A DNA stretch of 50,658 nt from a virus: the IMG/VR virus record IMGVR_UViG_3300046543_000190, positions 1 through 50,658 of that record; one strand, given 5' to 3'. A program made the position numbers and the translations under genes. A model generated the notes under the pieces. The model had not been told where the DNA came from. It was given only the letters and a program-made list of their open reading frames with translations, and did not search any database. Positions 9,067 through 16,933 of this stretch are shown here, piece after piece. Within the stretch, counting starts at the first letter, position 1, and each line of letters starts with the position of its first letter.

Positions 9067-9947
9067 GTTTCCAACCGAGTACCAATGCGCTGATATTGGG
9101 CAACGACGATACGGCGCAGCCGTTAGCGGACGATGAACGATTCTATTCCGTGACGACAATTCTGAACGCCCTAGATCGTCCAGCCTTGCTCTATTGGGCA
9201 GCTGAGGAAGCGGCCAAATGCGCGGTCAAGAATCGCACATCATTGGGACCACGCCTGAAGGCCGAAGGCGCTGAGGCACTGATCAAATGGATTCGCGATG
9301 CGATGTATCGCAAGATTCCCGGCCAACGAACAGCAGCCGATCTTGGCACCGATGTTCACGCGGCTTGCGAGGAATACGGACTCACCGGTATCAAACCGAT
9401 CGTCGATGAAGAAGTCCAACCGTTTCTCGATCAGTTCGATGCGTGGTGTCAGAAATGGCAGCCGATCTATCACATGGTCGAGGCTGCGGTCTACAACAGA
9501 ACCTTCGGTCACGCGGGCACGCTCGATGCCGTTGCGGAGATCGAAGGTCAACTGTTGATGATCGACTACAAGACATCACGCAAATCATTTGACGGTCGAC
9601 CGACCAAGGCAAATCCGAAGGGCAAGCCGACTGGTCCTTACCCCGAGACGGCGTTGCAACTCGCCGCGTATTCACACGCAGAACTTGTGGCCGTGTGGCG
9701 CGCGCGACGATTTGAGAAACAGCGTCGCCGTTATTACCTATTGAACACCGACGAGGTGTTACTTGGCGAACCGCTCCCTAAGACTGATGGCGGCGCGGTG
9801 ATCCACATCACACCCGAGCATTGCAATCTCCACATCCTCAGGTGTGACGATGAAGTGTTCGAGAAGTTCCTGCATCTCCAAGAAGTATTCGCATTCACAC
9901 AAGACATGGCGAAGGCTGTAGTTGGCCCCGCCCTAGAGAGGAATTGA
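9063..9947 (+). CDS. RecB/Cas4-like PD-(D/E)XK exonuclease
   Basis: 294 residues. The motif set of the RecB/Cas4 nuclease family is visible in order: His99 in GTDVHAACEE, Glu140 in HMVEAAVY, Asp155 in GHAGTLDAV, Asp168-x-Lys170 in MIDYKTSRK and the QxxxY motif at Gln199/Tyr203. The family removes DNA strands in recombination and repair; in phages it often works with a gp3-like or single-strand-binding partner encoded next to it. No cluster cysteines typical of Cas4 are evident. The start overlaps the HNH stop. Confidence 0.85.
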   Translation: MSFQPSTNALILGNDDTAQPLADDERFYSVTTILNALDRPALLYWAAEEAAKCAVKNRTSLGPRLKAEGAEALIKWIRDAMYRKIPGQRTAADLGTDVHAACEEYGLTGIKPIVDEEVQPFLDQFDAWCQKWQPIYHMVEAAVYNRTFGHAGTLDAVAEIEGQLLMIDYKTSRKSFDGRPTKANPKGKPTGPYPETALQLAAYSHAELVAVWRARRFEKQRRRYYLLNTDEVLLGEPLPKTDGGAVIHITPEHCNLHILRCDDEVFEKFLHLQEVFAFTQDMAKAVVGPALERN

Positions 9948-9950
9948 TCC

Positions 9951-11345
9951 ATGCCCATTCTCGACACTCAACGCGCACTCGCGCAGACCGGACGAATCAG
10001 GATCGGGGCCAAGATTGAAGGCACGCGCCAGAATGGAACGAAATACACGCGCCCTGACAAGCTCAGTACGTTTCGCCTGACCTCAGCGAATCGCAAGGCG
10101 ATCGAGGCGGCAGCGGCCATCTATGGCGGCGAAGCGGTCCCGTGGGGCGACGCTCCAACACCGGGCCAATGGGAGTTGTTCACCGAGTCGGACGTCCTGC
10201 GTGTCACGATCCTGCCCGAAGAAATGAGTTTTACTCAGTGGTACGAACTCTGGTCGGGCGGGGGTTGCATTCGTCGTTGCAACGGTCAATGGAACTCGAT
10301 CATCGAATCGCCCTGCATCTGTGACGCGGAGGATCGTGAATGCAAACCGCACACGCGCATCTCGGTCATGCTCACCGATCTTCCCGGCGTTGGACTTTGG
10401 CGGCTCGACACGCAGGGCCAGTACGCCAAGAGCGAACTCGCGGGCGCGTTCGAGCTGGGCAAACTGTTAATGCAGGCGACCGGTCGATCGCTGCTTGCCG
10501 GAACGCTCCGTCTCGACCAGCGCACGTCCAAGGACGTCGATGAGGGCACACATCACTTCGTTGTCCCTGTCCTCGATTTCGACGTGGACTTGGCAGCGTT
10601 GACCGCGCGCGATCCTCGCGGCCTCACACCGGTCGCACAGGCCGCACTCGGGGCTGGTGAGCCGGTGTCGCTCAAGAGCGAGATTGATCGTGTCAACGCC
10701 GACGCGCCACGATCGACACGAGCCAACGCCGCCGAACCAGTCAAGTCGACTGGCGTCGCCCTACGCCCGCGTGGGACCGTGTCAGAGGACATCGGTGATG
10801 GAATGGAACCATTCGAGCGCACGATCGATCAGGCGTCGACCGACACGCTGTTGACACTTCTCGGCACCCTGTCAAACACCGAGAAGGACATCGTCACTGA
10901 GCGATGGATTACGGCGAACATTCCGCCCATCGCGCATGGTCTAACGACCTACGAGGCGACGGCGGGAACGAACCTCGTCATGGACTTGTTCGACGAGATC
11001 GAGCAAGCGGAAAAGACGTTGAATGATGGCATCCCGGGCAGCGGCACCATGATCGACGAGGAACATCCCCACGCCAACTCGCGCAGTCGTGGCGCTGCGC
11101 CATTCGACGAGTCGAACTACGACACCGCCAAACCCAAGGCGACGCGCACCCCGACCGGGGCCATCACGCAGAAGCAGGTCGGCATGATCTTCGGGAAGCT
11201 GAAGGCGCTGAACATCGTCGACGAGGACGATCAGCACGCCTACGTCGCGAGCATTGTCAGCCTCGAATCACTGTCCAGCATGAGCGATCTGACGAAGGCA
11301 CAAGCGCACAAGGTCATCGACACCCTGATCGATCGAGCGGGCTAG
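9951..11345 (+). CDS. gp3/RDF-like phage protein
   Basis: 464 residues. The N-terminal 220 residues match the family of phiC31 gp3 (recombination directionality factor-like), including SQWYELWSGGGC-type sequence here as FTQWYELWSGGGCIRR, the Cys cluster at CICDAEDREC and the DLPGVGLWRL stretch. In phiC31 this protein redirects the serine integrase; here no integrase is present, and the gene sits next to an exonuclease, so a general replication or recombination role (for example DNA binding) is more likely. The C-terminal 80 residues form a separate helical domain (QKQVGMIFGKLKALNI), like those found in single-strand annealing or binding proteins. Confidence 0.75.
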   Translation: MPILDTQRALAQTGRIRIGAKIEGTRQNGTKYTRPDKLSTFRLTSANRKAIEAAAAIYGGEAVPWGDAPTPGQWELFTESDVLRVTILPEEMSFTQWYELWSGGGCIRRCNGQWNSIIESPCICDAEDRECKPHTRISVMLTDLPGVGLWRLDTQGQYAKSELAGAFELGKLLMQATGRSLLAGTLRLDQRTSKDVDEGTHHFVVPVLDFDVDLAALTARDPRGLTPVAQAALGAGEPVSLKSEIDRVNADAPRSTRANAAEPVKSTGVALRPRGTVSEDIGDGMEPFERTIDQASTDTLLTLLGTLSNTEKDIVTERWITANIPPIAHGLTTYEATAGTNLVMDLFDEIEQAEKTLNDGIPGSGTMIDEEHPHANSRSRGAAPFDESNYDTAKPKATRTPTGAITQKQVGMIFGKLKALNIVDEDDQHAYVASIVSLESLSSMSDLTKAQAHKVIDTLIDRAG

Positions 11346-11363
11346 AGTCGCGACCTAGTCGAA

Positions 11364-11405
11364 AAGACGAACGCCCCATGACCGAAATCACGGGGCGTTC
11401 GTCTT
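11364..11405 (+). terminator. Strong hairpin terminator
   Basis: A perfect 14-bp stem (AAGACGAACGCCCC with GGGGCGTTCGTCTT) closes a 14-base loop just after the gp3-like gene. The stem is followed by only a short T-poor stretch, so it may be a Rho-aided terminator or an RNA-processing element. Confidence 0.75.
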
Positions 11406-11430
11406 ACCGATCCGGGTAGAAAGGCTTGAC

Positions 11431-12267
11431 GTGAGTATACGAGTTATGACAGCAGTTTTCGATGCTGAAGGATTGACCGCCCACGAGAAGATCGTTGCGC
11501 TGGCACTGGCTGACCACGCGCACGATGACGGCAGCGAAGCTCGATGTGGCAACGCCCGCATCGTTCGCAAGACGGCGTTGTCGCTTCGAACGGTCCAGAC
11601 CACGACGCGGCAACTCGTCGCCAAGGGGATCGTCGAGGTCCAACGAGAGGCCACGAATCGCGACCCCAAGTGGTATCGATTCCTGCTGACCGAGGATCAG
11701 AAGTCTCTCGCTAGGGGTGCAGCAGTGACACCCCTAGATGATCTTGGGGTGCAATCTGAGCAATCTAGGGGTGCAAATGACGACATCTTGGGGTGCAGCC
11801 CCCGCACCCAAACCATCAATGAACCATCCATTGAATCATTATCACCAGAAGATGAGTTCGAACGACTCTGGCAGCACTACCCGCGCAAGATCGCCAAGGC
11901 CGCTGCATTCAAGGCAGTCACCGCGACGATCAAACGCGGCGTCTTTATCGACGAGCTGGTCGTGCCCACGATCAACTACGCCGAGTCTCGTCGCCGCGCC
12001 AACGAACCTCAATTCACATTGCACGGGGCCACGTTCTATGGTCCGTCCGAACGATGGCGGGATTGGGTTGATGATGGCGCTGGGATTGCCGAGACTCCAT
12101 CAGACCCCGCGACGATGCAACGCGACTTCGAAGCGCGACGTCGCCAACAACTCATCGACGAGGAAGCGACACGCTTCGCTGAGATCACATCAGCTGCGAA
12201 CGTGGCCGCGCCGATGCCCACAGAATTGCGGACGTTCCGTGACAAGCGAAAGGGGTTGACGAGATGA
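11431..12267 (+). CDS. Winged-helix replication initiator-like protein with internal origin
   Basis: 278 residues. The N-terminal 80 residues form a winged-helix domain of the kind found in phage replication proteins (LTAHEKIVALALADHA, then SLRTVQTTTRQLVAKGIVEV as recognition helix and wing). Residues about 92-130 are a low-complexity linker encoded by the iteron array. The C-terminal part (about 145-215, FERLWQHYPRKIAK ... GATFYGPSERW) matches a conserved domain of phage replication proteins. The architecture (DNA-binding domain, linker coded by origin repeats, C-terminal partner domain) parallels lambda O. GTG 11431 is the listed start; ATG 11446 is possible. No helicase or polymerase gene is visible, so it probably recruits the host replisome. 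Confidence 0.7.
   Translation: MSIRVMTAVFDAEGLTAHEKIVALALADHAHDDGSEARCGNARIVRKTALSLRTVQTTTRQLVAKGIVEVQREATNRDPKWYRFLLTEDQKSLARGAAVTPLDDLGVQSEQSRGANDDILGCSPRTQTINEPSIESLSPEDEFERLWQHYPRKIAKAAAFKAVTATIKRGVFIDELVVPTINYAESRRRANEPQFTLHGATFYGPSERWRDWVDDGAGIAETPSDPATMQRDFEARRRQQLIDEEATRFAEITSAANVAAPMPTELRTFRDKRKGLTR
11711..11797. repeat. Iteron array, probable replication origin
   Basis: Four direct copies of CT(A/T)GGGGTGCA lie at 11711-11721, 11743-11753, 11765-11775 and 11787-11797; the last three are exactly 22 bases apart, two helical turns. A partial copy in inverted orientation (CACCCCTAG) is at 11729-11737. An A/T-rich stretch follows at about 11810-11860, as an unwinding region would. No other copy was noticed in the window. 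Confidence 0.65.
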
Positions 12268-13058
12268 GTGATCGGGTCGATAAGTTGATAGCGGATTTGA
12301 TGGAGATCGGCATAACACGATCGAATGGTCTGGCGTATTACCGACACGGGGAGCCGACGCGTGCTGAAATTCTCGATGTTATCGATCGTTATTTTCTACC
12401 CGAATGTGATCGGTGCGGGATCACGAATGGGCATCTCCCGTATTGTCCGAACGGCGATCACGCACAACGACACGCCGGGTCGGTCGACTGGTCATTGGAA
12501 TACCTCACATTGTTAGAGCGTGTTCAGAAGTTGACTGAGGCGCTGAGTGGATGGAGGCGCATCGACCCCGAACCTGAACGGAAGCCGACGCACATCTACC
12601 GAGAGACAAATATGGTGACGATCGTTCGTGACGACATGAGCAACGAGGGTCACTACAACCACTACCTCATCGAGTTCCGCGATGGCGAGAGGCGCATCGT
12701 GGATGTCAAAGATGTTCGTCTGATCGTCGCTAAACCCGAACCGCGATTCAACATTGGCGATCGAGTCAAGGTCGATAAATTGATCGATCACTTCACGTCT
12801 GGAATGCTTGGCGTAGTTGTGTCGTGGGCAAATGTTTCCGAGTATGCCGATCGAACGTTCAATTACGGGATTCAGCTCGATAATGAAACAGAAAATCCCC
12901 GTTTCTACGACGAGAAATATCTGCGCCGCCACGATCCGAAGGATGAAGCATGGGAATGGGTCGCGTGGAAACTTGAGTGGCCCGAGGAAGAACAAGAAAA
13001 TCGAAGGGACGAGTTCTATCAGTTACTCGATGCGGTCATTGAGGAAGCCAAGCGATGA
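12264..13058 (+). CDS. Hypothetical protein with SH3/KOW-like segment
   Basis: 264 residues, not recognised as a family. Residues about 48-60 carry CDRCGITNGHLPYC, a possible zinc site. Residues about 168-220 (FNIGDRVKVDKL ... YGIQLDNE ... KYLRRHDP) look like a small beta-barrel of the SH3/KOW type. The C-terminal 40 residues are acidic and helical. It overlaps both neighbours by 4 bases and belongs to the replication transcript. Confidence 0.6.
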   Translation: MSDRVDKLIADLMEIGITRSNGLAYYRHGEPTRAEILDVIDRYFLPECDRCGITNGHLPYCPNGDHAQRHAGSVDWSLEYLTLLERVQKLTEALSGWRRIDPEPERKPTHIYRETNMVTIVRDDMSNEGHYNHYLIEFRDGERRIVDVKDVRLIVAKPEPRFNIGDRVKVDKLIDHFTSGMLGVVVSWANVSEYADRTFNYGIQLDNETENPRFYDEKYLRRHDPKDEAWEWVAWKLEWPEEEQENRRDEFYQLLDAVIEEAKR

Positions 13059-13429
13059 GCGACCAACCCAAGTCCGGCAACAACTCTCGCTGGCTCGAAT
13101 CGGCACCGCTATTCGCGTCGCTTCGCATAGAGGCATCAGTGATGGTCAACGACGACAAGTCGACCGCTCACCCGTGCATCAGCTTCAGGTTCGGTGACGG
13201 CAAGGACGGCGACGTATCGACCGCCACATTCCTCGCCACACCGCGCCGACTGGCCGCGATGGAGAACGCGATCAAACGTGCGCGCGCTCACGCCGAGAAG
13301 GGGGCGCGCATGGCACAACACGAATTGCGCGAGAAAAACTTGAAGAAACTTTCCGACCCCGTGCAATCACTAGCGATTGACGAGTCAGAACAGCCCGAAT
13401 CAGACATTGCGTCCGAGGCGTCTGTCTAG
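13055..13429 (+). CDS. Hypothetical protein, early region
   Basis: 124 residues. A beta-rich N-terminal half (LRIEASVMVNDDKS ... CISFRFGDG) is followed by a helical charged segment (about 70-105) and an acidic tail. No family recognised. It is the last gene before the second phage promoter, and its 3' end holds part of that promoter: the TCTAGT hexamer at 13425 contains its stop codon. Confidence 0.6.
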   Translation: MSDQPKSGNNSRWLESAPLFASLRIEASVMVNDDKSTAHPCISFRFGDGKDGDVSTATFLATPRRLAAMENAIKRARAHAEKGARMAQHELREKNLKKLSDPVQSLAIDESEQPESDIASEASV

Positions 13430-13442
13430 TATCGTGTATACT
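13425..13442 (+). promoter_or_regulatory. Phage promoter, family member 2
   Basis: TCTAGT (13425-13430) and TATACT (13437-13442) with the fixed 12-base offset. The -35 region is poor. The leader holds the shared CCTTGGAGATGGGAG sequence (about 13467-13481) and a five-codon reading frame, ATG 13487 to TGA 13504 (MKVDA), whose stop overlaps the next gene start. Confidence 0.55.
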
Positions 13443-13500
13443 TGTAGATAGCGGGGACGTCCCACACCTTGGAGATGGGAGCAGATATGAAGGTGGACGC

Positions 13501-13743
13501 ATGAGGACCGGTGGCGCGGGCGTCGGTGGCGACGTCGAGATCGTCGGGACGTCCGGCTGGGCGAGATTCAAGGCGCGCGGCGTCATCATCGAAATTGACC
13601 CTCACTACACACATCCAGTCAAGGTCAAGATCAACGGCGAGCGACTGAAGAACGGCGAGTGGATCATGTTTGCCGACGAGGACATGGACGATAACTACCT
13701 GTGTCGATTCAAGTGGGGCGAGCTGAGGTTGATCGCGTCATGA
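13501..13743 (+). CDS. Small hypothetical protein, first gene of small-gene operon
   Basis: 80 residues, beta-rich, with the last 20 residues containing DEDMDDNYLCRFKWGEL. No family is recognised. Its ATG overlaps the stop of a five-codon upstream frame (ATGA) and has AAGGTGG five bases ahead, so it may be translationally coupled to that minigene. Stop overlaps the next start. Confidence 0.6.
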   Translation: MRTGGAGVGGDVEIVGTSGWARFKARGVIIEIDPHYTHPVKVKINGERLKNGEWIMFADEDMDDNYLCRFKWGELRLIAS

Positions 13744-14384
13744 TTGACATCACCTATCGCGTCATCGACGATCGACCGATCGAATGGAGTAAGACGCCTT
13801 CATGGCAACTGCCGTGGTCGCCCTTCACTGCGCCGTGGTCAAAGACGCGCGACCTACTCGACAAGGAACTGAACCATATGAACGCGCGCAAGGTCGAACT
13901 GGCACTTGGGCTACGAGCTGGCGATCTAAATCGTGATGGCTCGATCAGCGCACGCGCACGTCTCACCGACCCCGGCGTGATCCTGTCGTTCGAGACATCG
14001 AAGCATGGCGTCCTGACCTACCCGTGCCGCACCTACACCGGACGTCCCGAGTCGATGGCGTGGCAGGAGAACGTGCGCGCCATCGCGCTCGGACTAGAGG
14101 CGCTGCGAAAGGTCGAACGCTACGGGATAGCTGCACGCGGCCAGCAGTACGCGGGCTGGCGCGCACTGGGCGCGGGGATTCCATTAGAAGGATCGATGAC
14201 CGAGGCCGAGGCATGGCGCGTGCTGCGCGAGGCCGTTCGTCATCCTGACTCGACGGTGCGATCGAAGGATGTCGAATGGCTGTTCCGTATCGCGTCGCTG
14301 GAACATCACCCGGACGTTGGTGGGGACTCGGATCACTTCGCGCGACTCGTGACGGCACGGGCGATTCTGGTGGGGGCATCATGA
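13740..14384 (+). CDS. J-domain (DnaJ-like) phage protein
   Basis: 214 residues from the ATG that overlaps the upstream stop. The extreme C terminus (about residues 170-214) is a J-domain: helices around WLFRIASLEHHPDVGGDSDH with the HPD tripeptide at 190-192, the signature that stimulates Hsp70 (DnaK) ATPase. The N-terminal 165 residues have no recognised fold but contain a Tyr/Trp/Pro-rich opening (residues 10-35). Such proteins occur in actinophage early regions and may recruit host DnaK for replication or assembly (inference). Confidence 0.65.
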   Translation: MIDITYRVIDDRPIEWSKTPSWQLPWSPFTAPWSKTRDLLDKELNHMNARKVELALGLRAGDLNRDGSISARARLTDPGVILSFETSKHGVLTYPCRTYTGRPESMAWQENVRAIALGLEALRKVERYGIAARGQQYAGWRALGAGIPLEGSMTEAEAWRVLREAVRHPDSTVRSKDVEWLFRIASLEHHPDVGGDSDHFARLVTARAILVGAS

Positions 14385-14557
14385 CCACCATCTACGCCCT
14401 CATCCTGTATTCAGCCAAGAAGATCGACTCGATCGTCTGCATGAACTGTGCGACCGACGACGAGCGCAACGCCCACGCGCTGCCAGAGGCGGGCAGCTGG
14501 CCGATCACCGCCAAGGGGTTAGTCATCTGTGATCGATGCGGGAAGGTGTGCGAATGA
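14381..14557 (+). CDS. Small zinc-ribbon protein
   Basis: 58 residues with two cysteine pairs, CMNC (about 19-22) and CDRC (about 50-53), plus a final Cys, consistent with a four-cysteine zinc ribbon. Start overlaps the J-domain gene stop, end overlaps the next start. Function unknown. Confidence 0.6.
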   Translation: MTTIYALILYSAKKIDSIVCMNCATDDERNAHALPEAGSWPITAKGLVICDRCGKVCE

Positions 14558-14709
14558 TGACATCGACTCGTCGTGCCTCGTTGGTGATGTTCAGTTTCGT
14601 ATGCGTAGCGGGAATGTTCGTCAGCGACAGAGATTGGATCGGCGTCGCCATGACGCTCATCACTGGTGGCGTGGCTGCGCTGATCGCGGGCGTGAGGGAC
14701 GCTCGATGA
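14554..14709 (+). CDS. Tiny membrane protein
   Basis: 51 residues that begin with overlapping ATGATG. Two hydrophobic stretches (about 9-23 and 28-47, IGVAMTLITGGVAALIAGV) suggest a hairpin membrane protein. Supported by perfect stop-start overlaps on both sides. No function can be given. Confidence 0.5.
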   Translation: MMTSTRRASLVMFSFVCVAGMFVSDRDWIGVAMTLITGGVAALIAGVRDAR

Positions 14710-14885
14710 CCATGCCGTTCGTTTCGAAGCGCGCCAGCGGTTACGTCATGTTCGTTGATGGCAAGCAGATCGCAGTCAGTGAACTGTTCACGGCTCGCGA
14801 GGTCAAATCGATTCGCAGGACAATGAGACGCACGATGCCTCGCGCGACGATTCGAGTGATGTCGGTCCATCGGGTCAGGTATTGA
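14706..14885 (+). CDS. Small basic hypothetical protein
   Basis: 59 residues, Arg-rich in the second half (FTAREVKSIRRTMRRTM), joined to its neighbours by 4-base overlaps. It could bind nucleic acid given the charge, but no family is visible. Confidence 0.5.
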   Translation: MTMPFVSKRASGYVMFVDGKQIAVSELFTAREVKSIRRTMRRTMPRATIRVMSVHRVRY

Positions 14886-15316
14886 TGATGAAGCGCAGCG
14901 GACCCCCCGAACGAAAGACGCCGATGCGCCGTGGTGACTCGCAACTCAAACGCTCCCGGCTGAACCCGATGAGCGCGCGACGTCGCAAGGTCAATGTTCA
15001 GCGCCAGAAGAATCTCGTCGCGGCGTGGGGACCGCGACCGTGGCGGTGCATGTTCGGCCAGCTCATGAGTCGCGTCGCATACATACTGCGCCCCGACGAA
15101 CTCAAGTGCTACGGACGAGTCGATGCACACGAGATCGCCAAGCGAGGGCGCACCCACACCGACGAAAACTTGCTCGATGTTTCGGGCATGGTCCCACTGT
15201 GTTCGCATCACAATTCGATGGTAGAAAATCATCCCGCAGTTGCGGAAGAAGTTGGACTCTCGAAGCCGAGCGGTCCATCAACAAAATCCGTGCAGTACCG
15301 AGAGAGAGGCAAGTGA
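14882..15316 (+). CDS. HNH-like endonuclease
   Basis: 144 residues. A basic N-terminal arm of about 45 residues precedes an HNH-like core: CMFGQLM and LKCYGRV could supply the zinc-binding cysteines, VDAHEIAKRG the first His, and GMVPLCSHHNSMVENHP the closing N/H pair. This is similar to NinG/HNH-type proteins of phage recombination modules. It sits in the small-gene operon, not next to a packaging gene. The active site is degenerate relative to the other HNH genes, so activity is uncertain. Confidence 0.6.
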   Translation: MMMKRSGPPERKTPMRRGDSQLKRSRLNPMSARRRKVNVQRQKNLVAAWGPRPWRCMFGQLMSRVAYILRPDELKCYGRVDAHEIAKRGRTHTDENLLDVSGMVPLCSHHNSMVENHPAVAEEVGLSKPSGPSTKSVQYRERGK

Positions 15317-15739
15317 ATGGCGAAGGATGAGATTGATCTAGGCACCGCACCCGATGGCACACCCATCACATCGATTGCGGTCAGCCTGAATGTCGGCAGC
15401 GGACTCAACGCCGCCGTCGAGGTCCAACCGATCCAAGCGAAAGCTGGTGACACATTGTTCATCGCGGTCAAGGCGCAGTTCGTGAAGGACCGTTACGACT
15501 ACGAGTTCGACGACAACAACGAGATCACTGGATGCGAGAAGGTCCTAATGTTGTCGACGCGCGGAGCGACGTTCGTCGATGGCAAGACTGTCCAGCAGTC
15601 AATCCAGTCGATGACCGATCGAATCGCGGAACACGAGCAGTCGAAAAGGGACGGCCAAAAGGCGTTCGAGTTCGACGAGACATCCGACGATGAGGAATCG
15701 AACGTGACGCCCATCGCCAAGCAACGAAAGGCTGAATAA
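15317..15739 (+). CDS. Hypothetical protein, acidic C terminus
   Basis: 140 residues. The first 85 are beta-rich (ITSIAVSLNVGSGLNAAVEV) and the last 40 are acidic and disordered-looking (DETSDDEESN). This layout resembles small DNA-mimic or single-strand-binding accessory proteins, but there is no firm family match. ATG follows the upstream stop directly. Confidence 0.5.
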   Translation: MAKDEIDLGTAPDGTPITSIAVSLNVGSGLNAAVEVQPIQAKAGDTLFIAVKAQFVKDRYDYEFDDNNEITGCEKVLMLSTRGATFVDGKTVQQSIQSMTDRIAEHEQSKRDGQKAFEFDETSDDEESNVTPIAKQRKAE

Positions 15740-15741
15740 CA

Positions 15742-16029
15742 ATGCCCGAACCGACCCGCGCTGAGGACTACGAACGTCTGACGTGGATTGCCGACCAGCT
15801 CGACGAACTCGGCGCGCAGGGCGTCGCCATGCGTCCGTCGCTGGTGACGAACCCGTACTACGACGAGCGACGCCTGATCTGGAATCGTCGCGTGCGTCGT
15901 GGCGATTCACAGGCTGAACTAGCACGCCAGTCGCGGGTCGGTCGGGCACAGATCGCGCAGGGGATCGAACCCCAGCGTCTCGCGGTGGCGCGTCGACGTC
16001 GCCGGATGGCCGGAATAGTGGCGGAATAA
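15742..16029 (+). CDS. Small protein with helix-turn-helix-like segment
   Basis: 95 residues. Residues about 54-75 (GDSQAELARQSRVGRAQI) have the spacing of a helix-turn-helix, with an Arg-rich C terminus (RLAVARRRRRMAG). Possible DNA-binding regulator. It is the last gene before promoter 3. Confidence 0.5.
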   Translation: MPEPTRAEDYERLTWIADQLDELGAQGVAMRPSLVTNPYYDERRLIWNRRVRRGDSQAELARQSRVGRAQIAQGIEPQRLAVARRRRRMAGIVAE

Positions 16030-16046
16030 CAGGGTTTTCAGGGTAT

Positions 16047-16077
16047 TTGACAGTCTGTGTCTAGTTGTGTGTATAGT
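16047..16077 (+). promoter_or_regulatory. Phage promoter, family member 3
   Basis: TTGACA (16047-16052), 19-base spacer, TATAGT (16072-16077), with TCTAGT at 16060-16065. An ATG begins exactly 6 bases after the -10, at 16084, and CCTTGGAGATGGGA lies downstream. This is one of the two best matches in the family. Confidence 0.75.
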
Positions 16078-16107
16078 TGTGACATGACCTTGGAGATGGG
16101 AATAGAG

Positions 16108-16539
16108 ATGACCGACATGGTGAACCCAAAGTGGCAAGCCGCCTTTGATGCGATGACTGCGCGGTCGCTGAAGATCAATCCTTCAGCCAAATACGAACTT
16201 GATCAAGAACGCGCACACGCTCGTCCTGAATTGTTCGATATGTTCCTCGCTGCCGTTGTCGAGCGCGACACCTTCACGGCGAGCGCCGCGAAGCGTGGAC
16301 GTAATGCAAAGTTTCCATACGTTCCCGTTCTGAAGTTGAATCTGGGATCGATCGCAAAGACTCAGAATCCGGCGCGCGGACTCGCCTTCGCTACTCGCGA
16401 AGAAGCTATCGCCTGCGCGCAAAAATGCATCGACGACTCGAACGTTCGCATGGCGCTACAGATGACGATCCAGCGTCACCGCGCTTCTCGTGAGGACTAT
16501 GGATTCGCGCGCGAACTGGCTGACGTGGTGATGCCATGA
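16108..16539 (+). CDS. Hypothetical protein behind promoter 3
   Basis: 143 residues, helical and basic, unrecognised. Two starts fit: ATG 16108 after TTGGAGATGGG, and in-frame ATG 16084 at the predicted transcript 5' end, which would add eight residues and be leaderless. The shared leader motif favours 16108. Central residues (FPYVPVLKLNLGSI) may form a beta hairpin. It opens a run of about a dozen small overlapping genes. Confidence 0.6.
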   Translation: MTDMVNPKWQAAFDAMTARSLKINPSAKYELDQERAHARPELFDMFLAAVVERDTFTASAAKRGRNAKFPYVPVLKLNLGSIAKTQNPARGLAFATREEAIACAQKCIDDSNVRMALQMTIQRHRASREDYGFARELADVVMP

Positions 16540-16748
16540 CAATCGACCGGCCACTCGTGTATGCCAGCTCCGGTGCCGTGAAGCAGGACGGACCACTTCT
16601 GATCTGCATATGCAAGACCTGTGGCGATGAGATCGTGTTCGCCACGTCGCGCAAGACCAACAAGAAATATCCAGTCAACATTCGTCGCGGTCATCTGGAC
16701 CAGCGGTTCTACATGAAGAACGACATTCACAAGTGCGAGCGGCCATGA
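16536..16748 (+). CDS. Small zinc-finger-like protein
   Basis: 70 residues with CICKTC (about 25-30) and a HKC near the end, which together could bind zinc. Basic middle part. Overlaps both neighbours by 4 bases. Unknown function. Confidence 0.5.
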   Translation: MTIDRPLVYASSGAVKQDGPLLICICKTCGDEIVFATSRKTNKKYPVNIRRGHLDQRFYMKNDIHKCERP

Positions 16749-16933
16749 CCACTCGCCGCATCGTCACCTACCAGCTGGGTAAGAAGCACGACCGACGCGA
16801 CGCCCCCGGCCCGATCTACCCGATGGGATCGTTCCCGACATTCAAGGCCGCGTTCAATGCCTCAGTGTCGTGGCACGGCAAGAACAAGTCCTACCGCGTG
16901 ATCACGCGCCAATCGATTCCGGTGTACCTGTGA
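16745..16933 (+). CDS. Small basic hypothetical protein
   Basis: 62 residues starting at the ATG that overlaps the upstream stop. It has a compact aromatic pattern (FKAAFNASVSWHGKNKSYRV) that could be a small alpha/beta fold. Unrecognised. Confidence 0.5.
   Translation: MTTRRIVTYQLGKKHDRRDAPGPIYPMGSFPTFKAAFNASVSWHGKNKSYRVITRQSIPVYL

Noticed and set aside
11431-11446. TATACG just before ATG 11446 as a leaderless promoter
   Set aside because: The gap to the ATG is 4 rather than 6 bases and neither TCTAGT nor a -35 is at the expected place.
13487-13504. Five-codon frame MKVDA as a gene
   Set aside because: Too short to support as a protein; recorded only as a possible coupling minigene in the leader.
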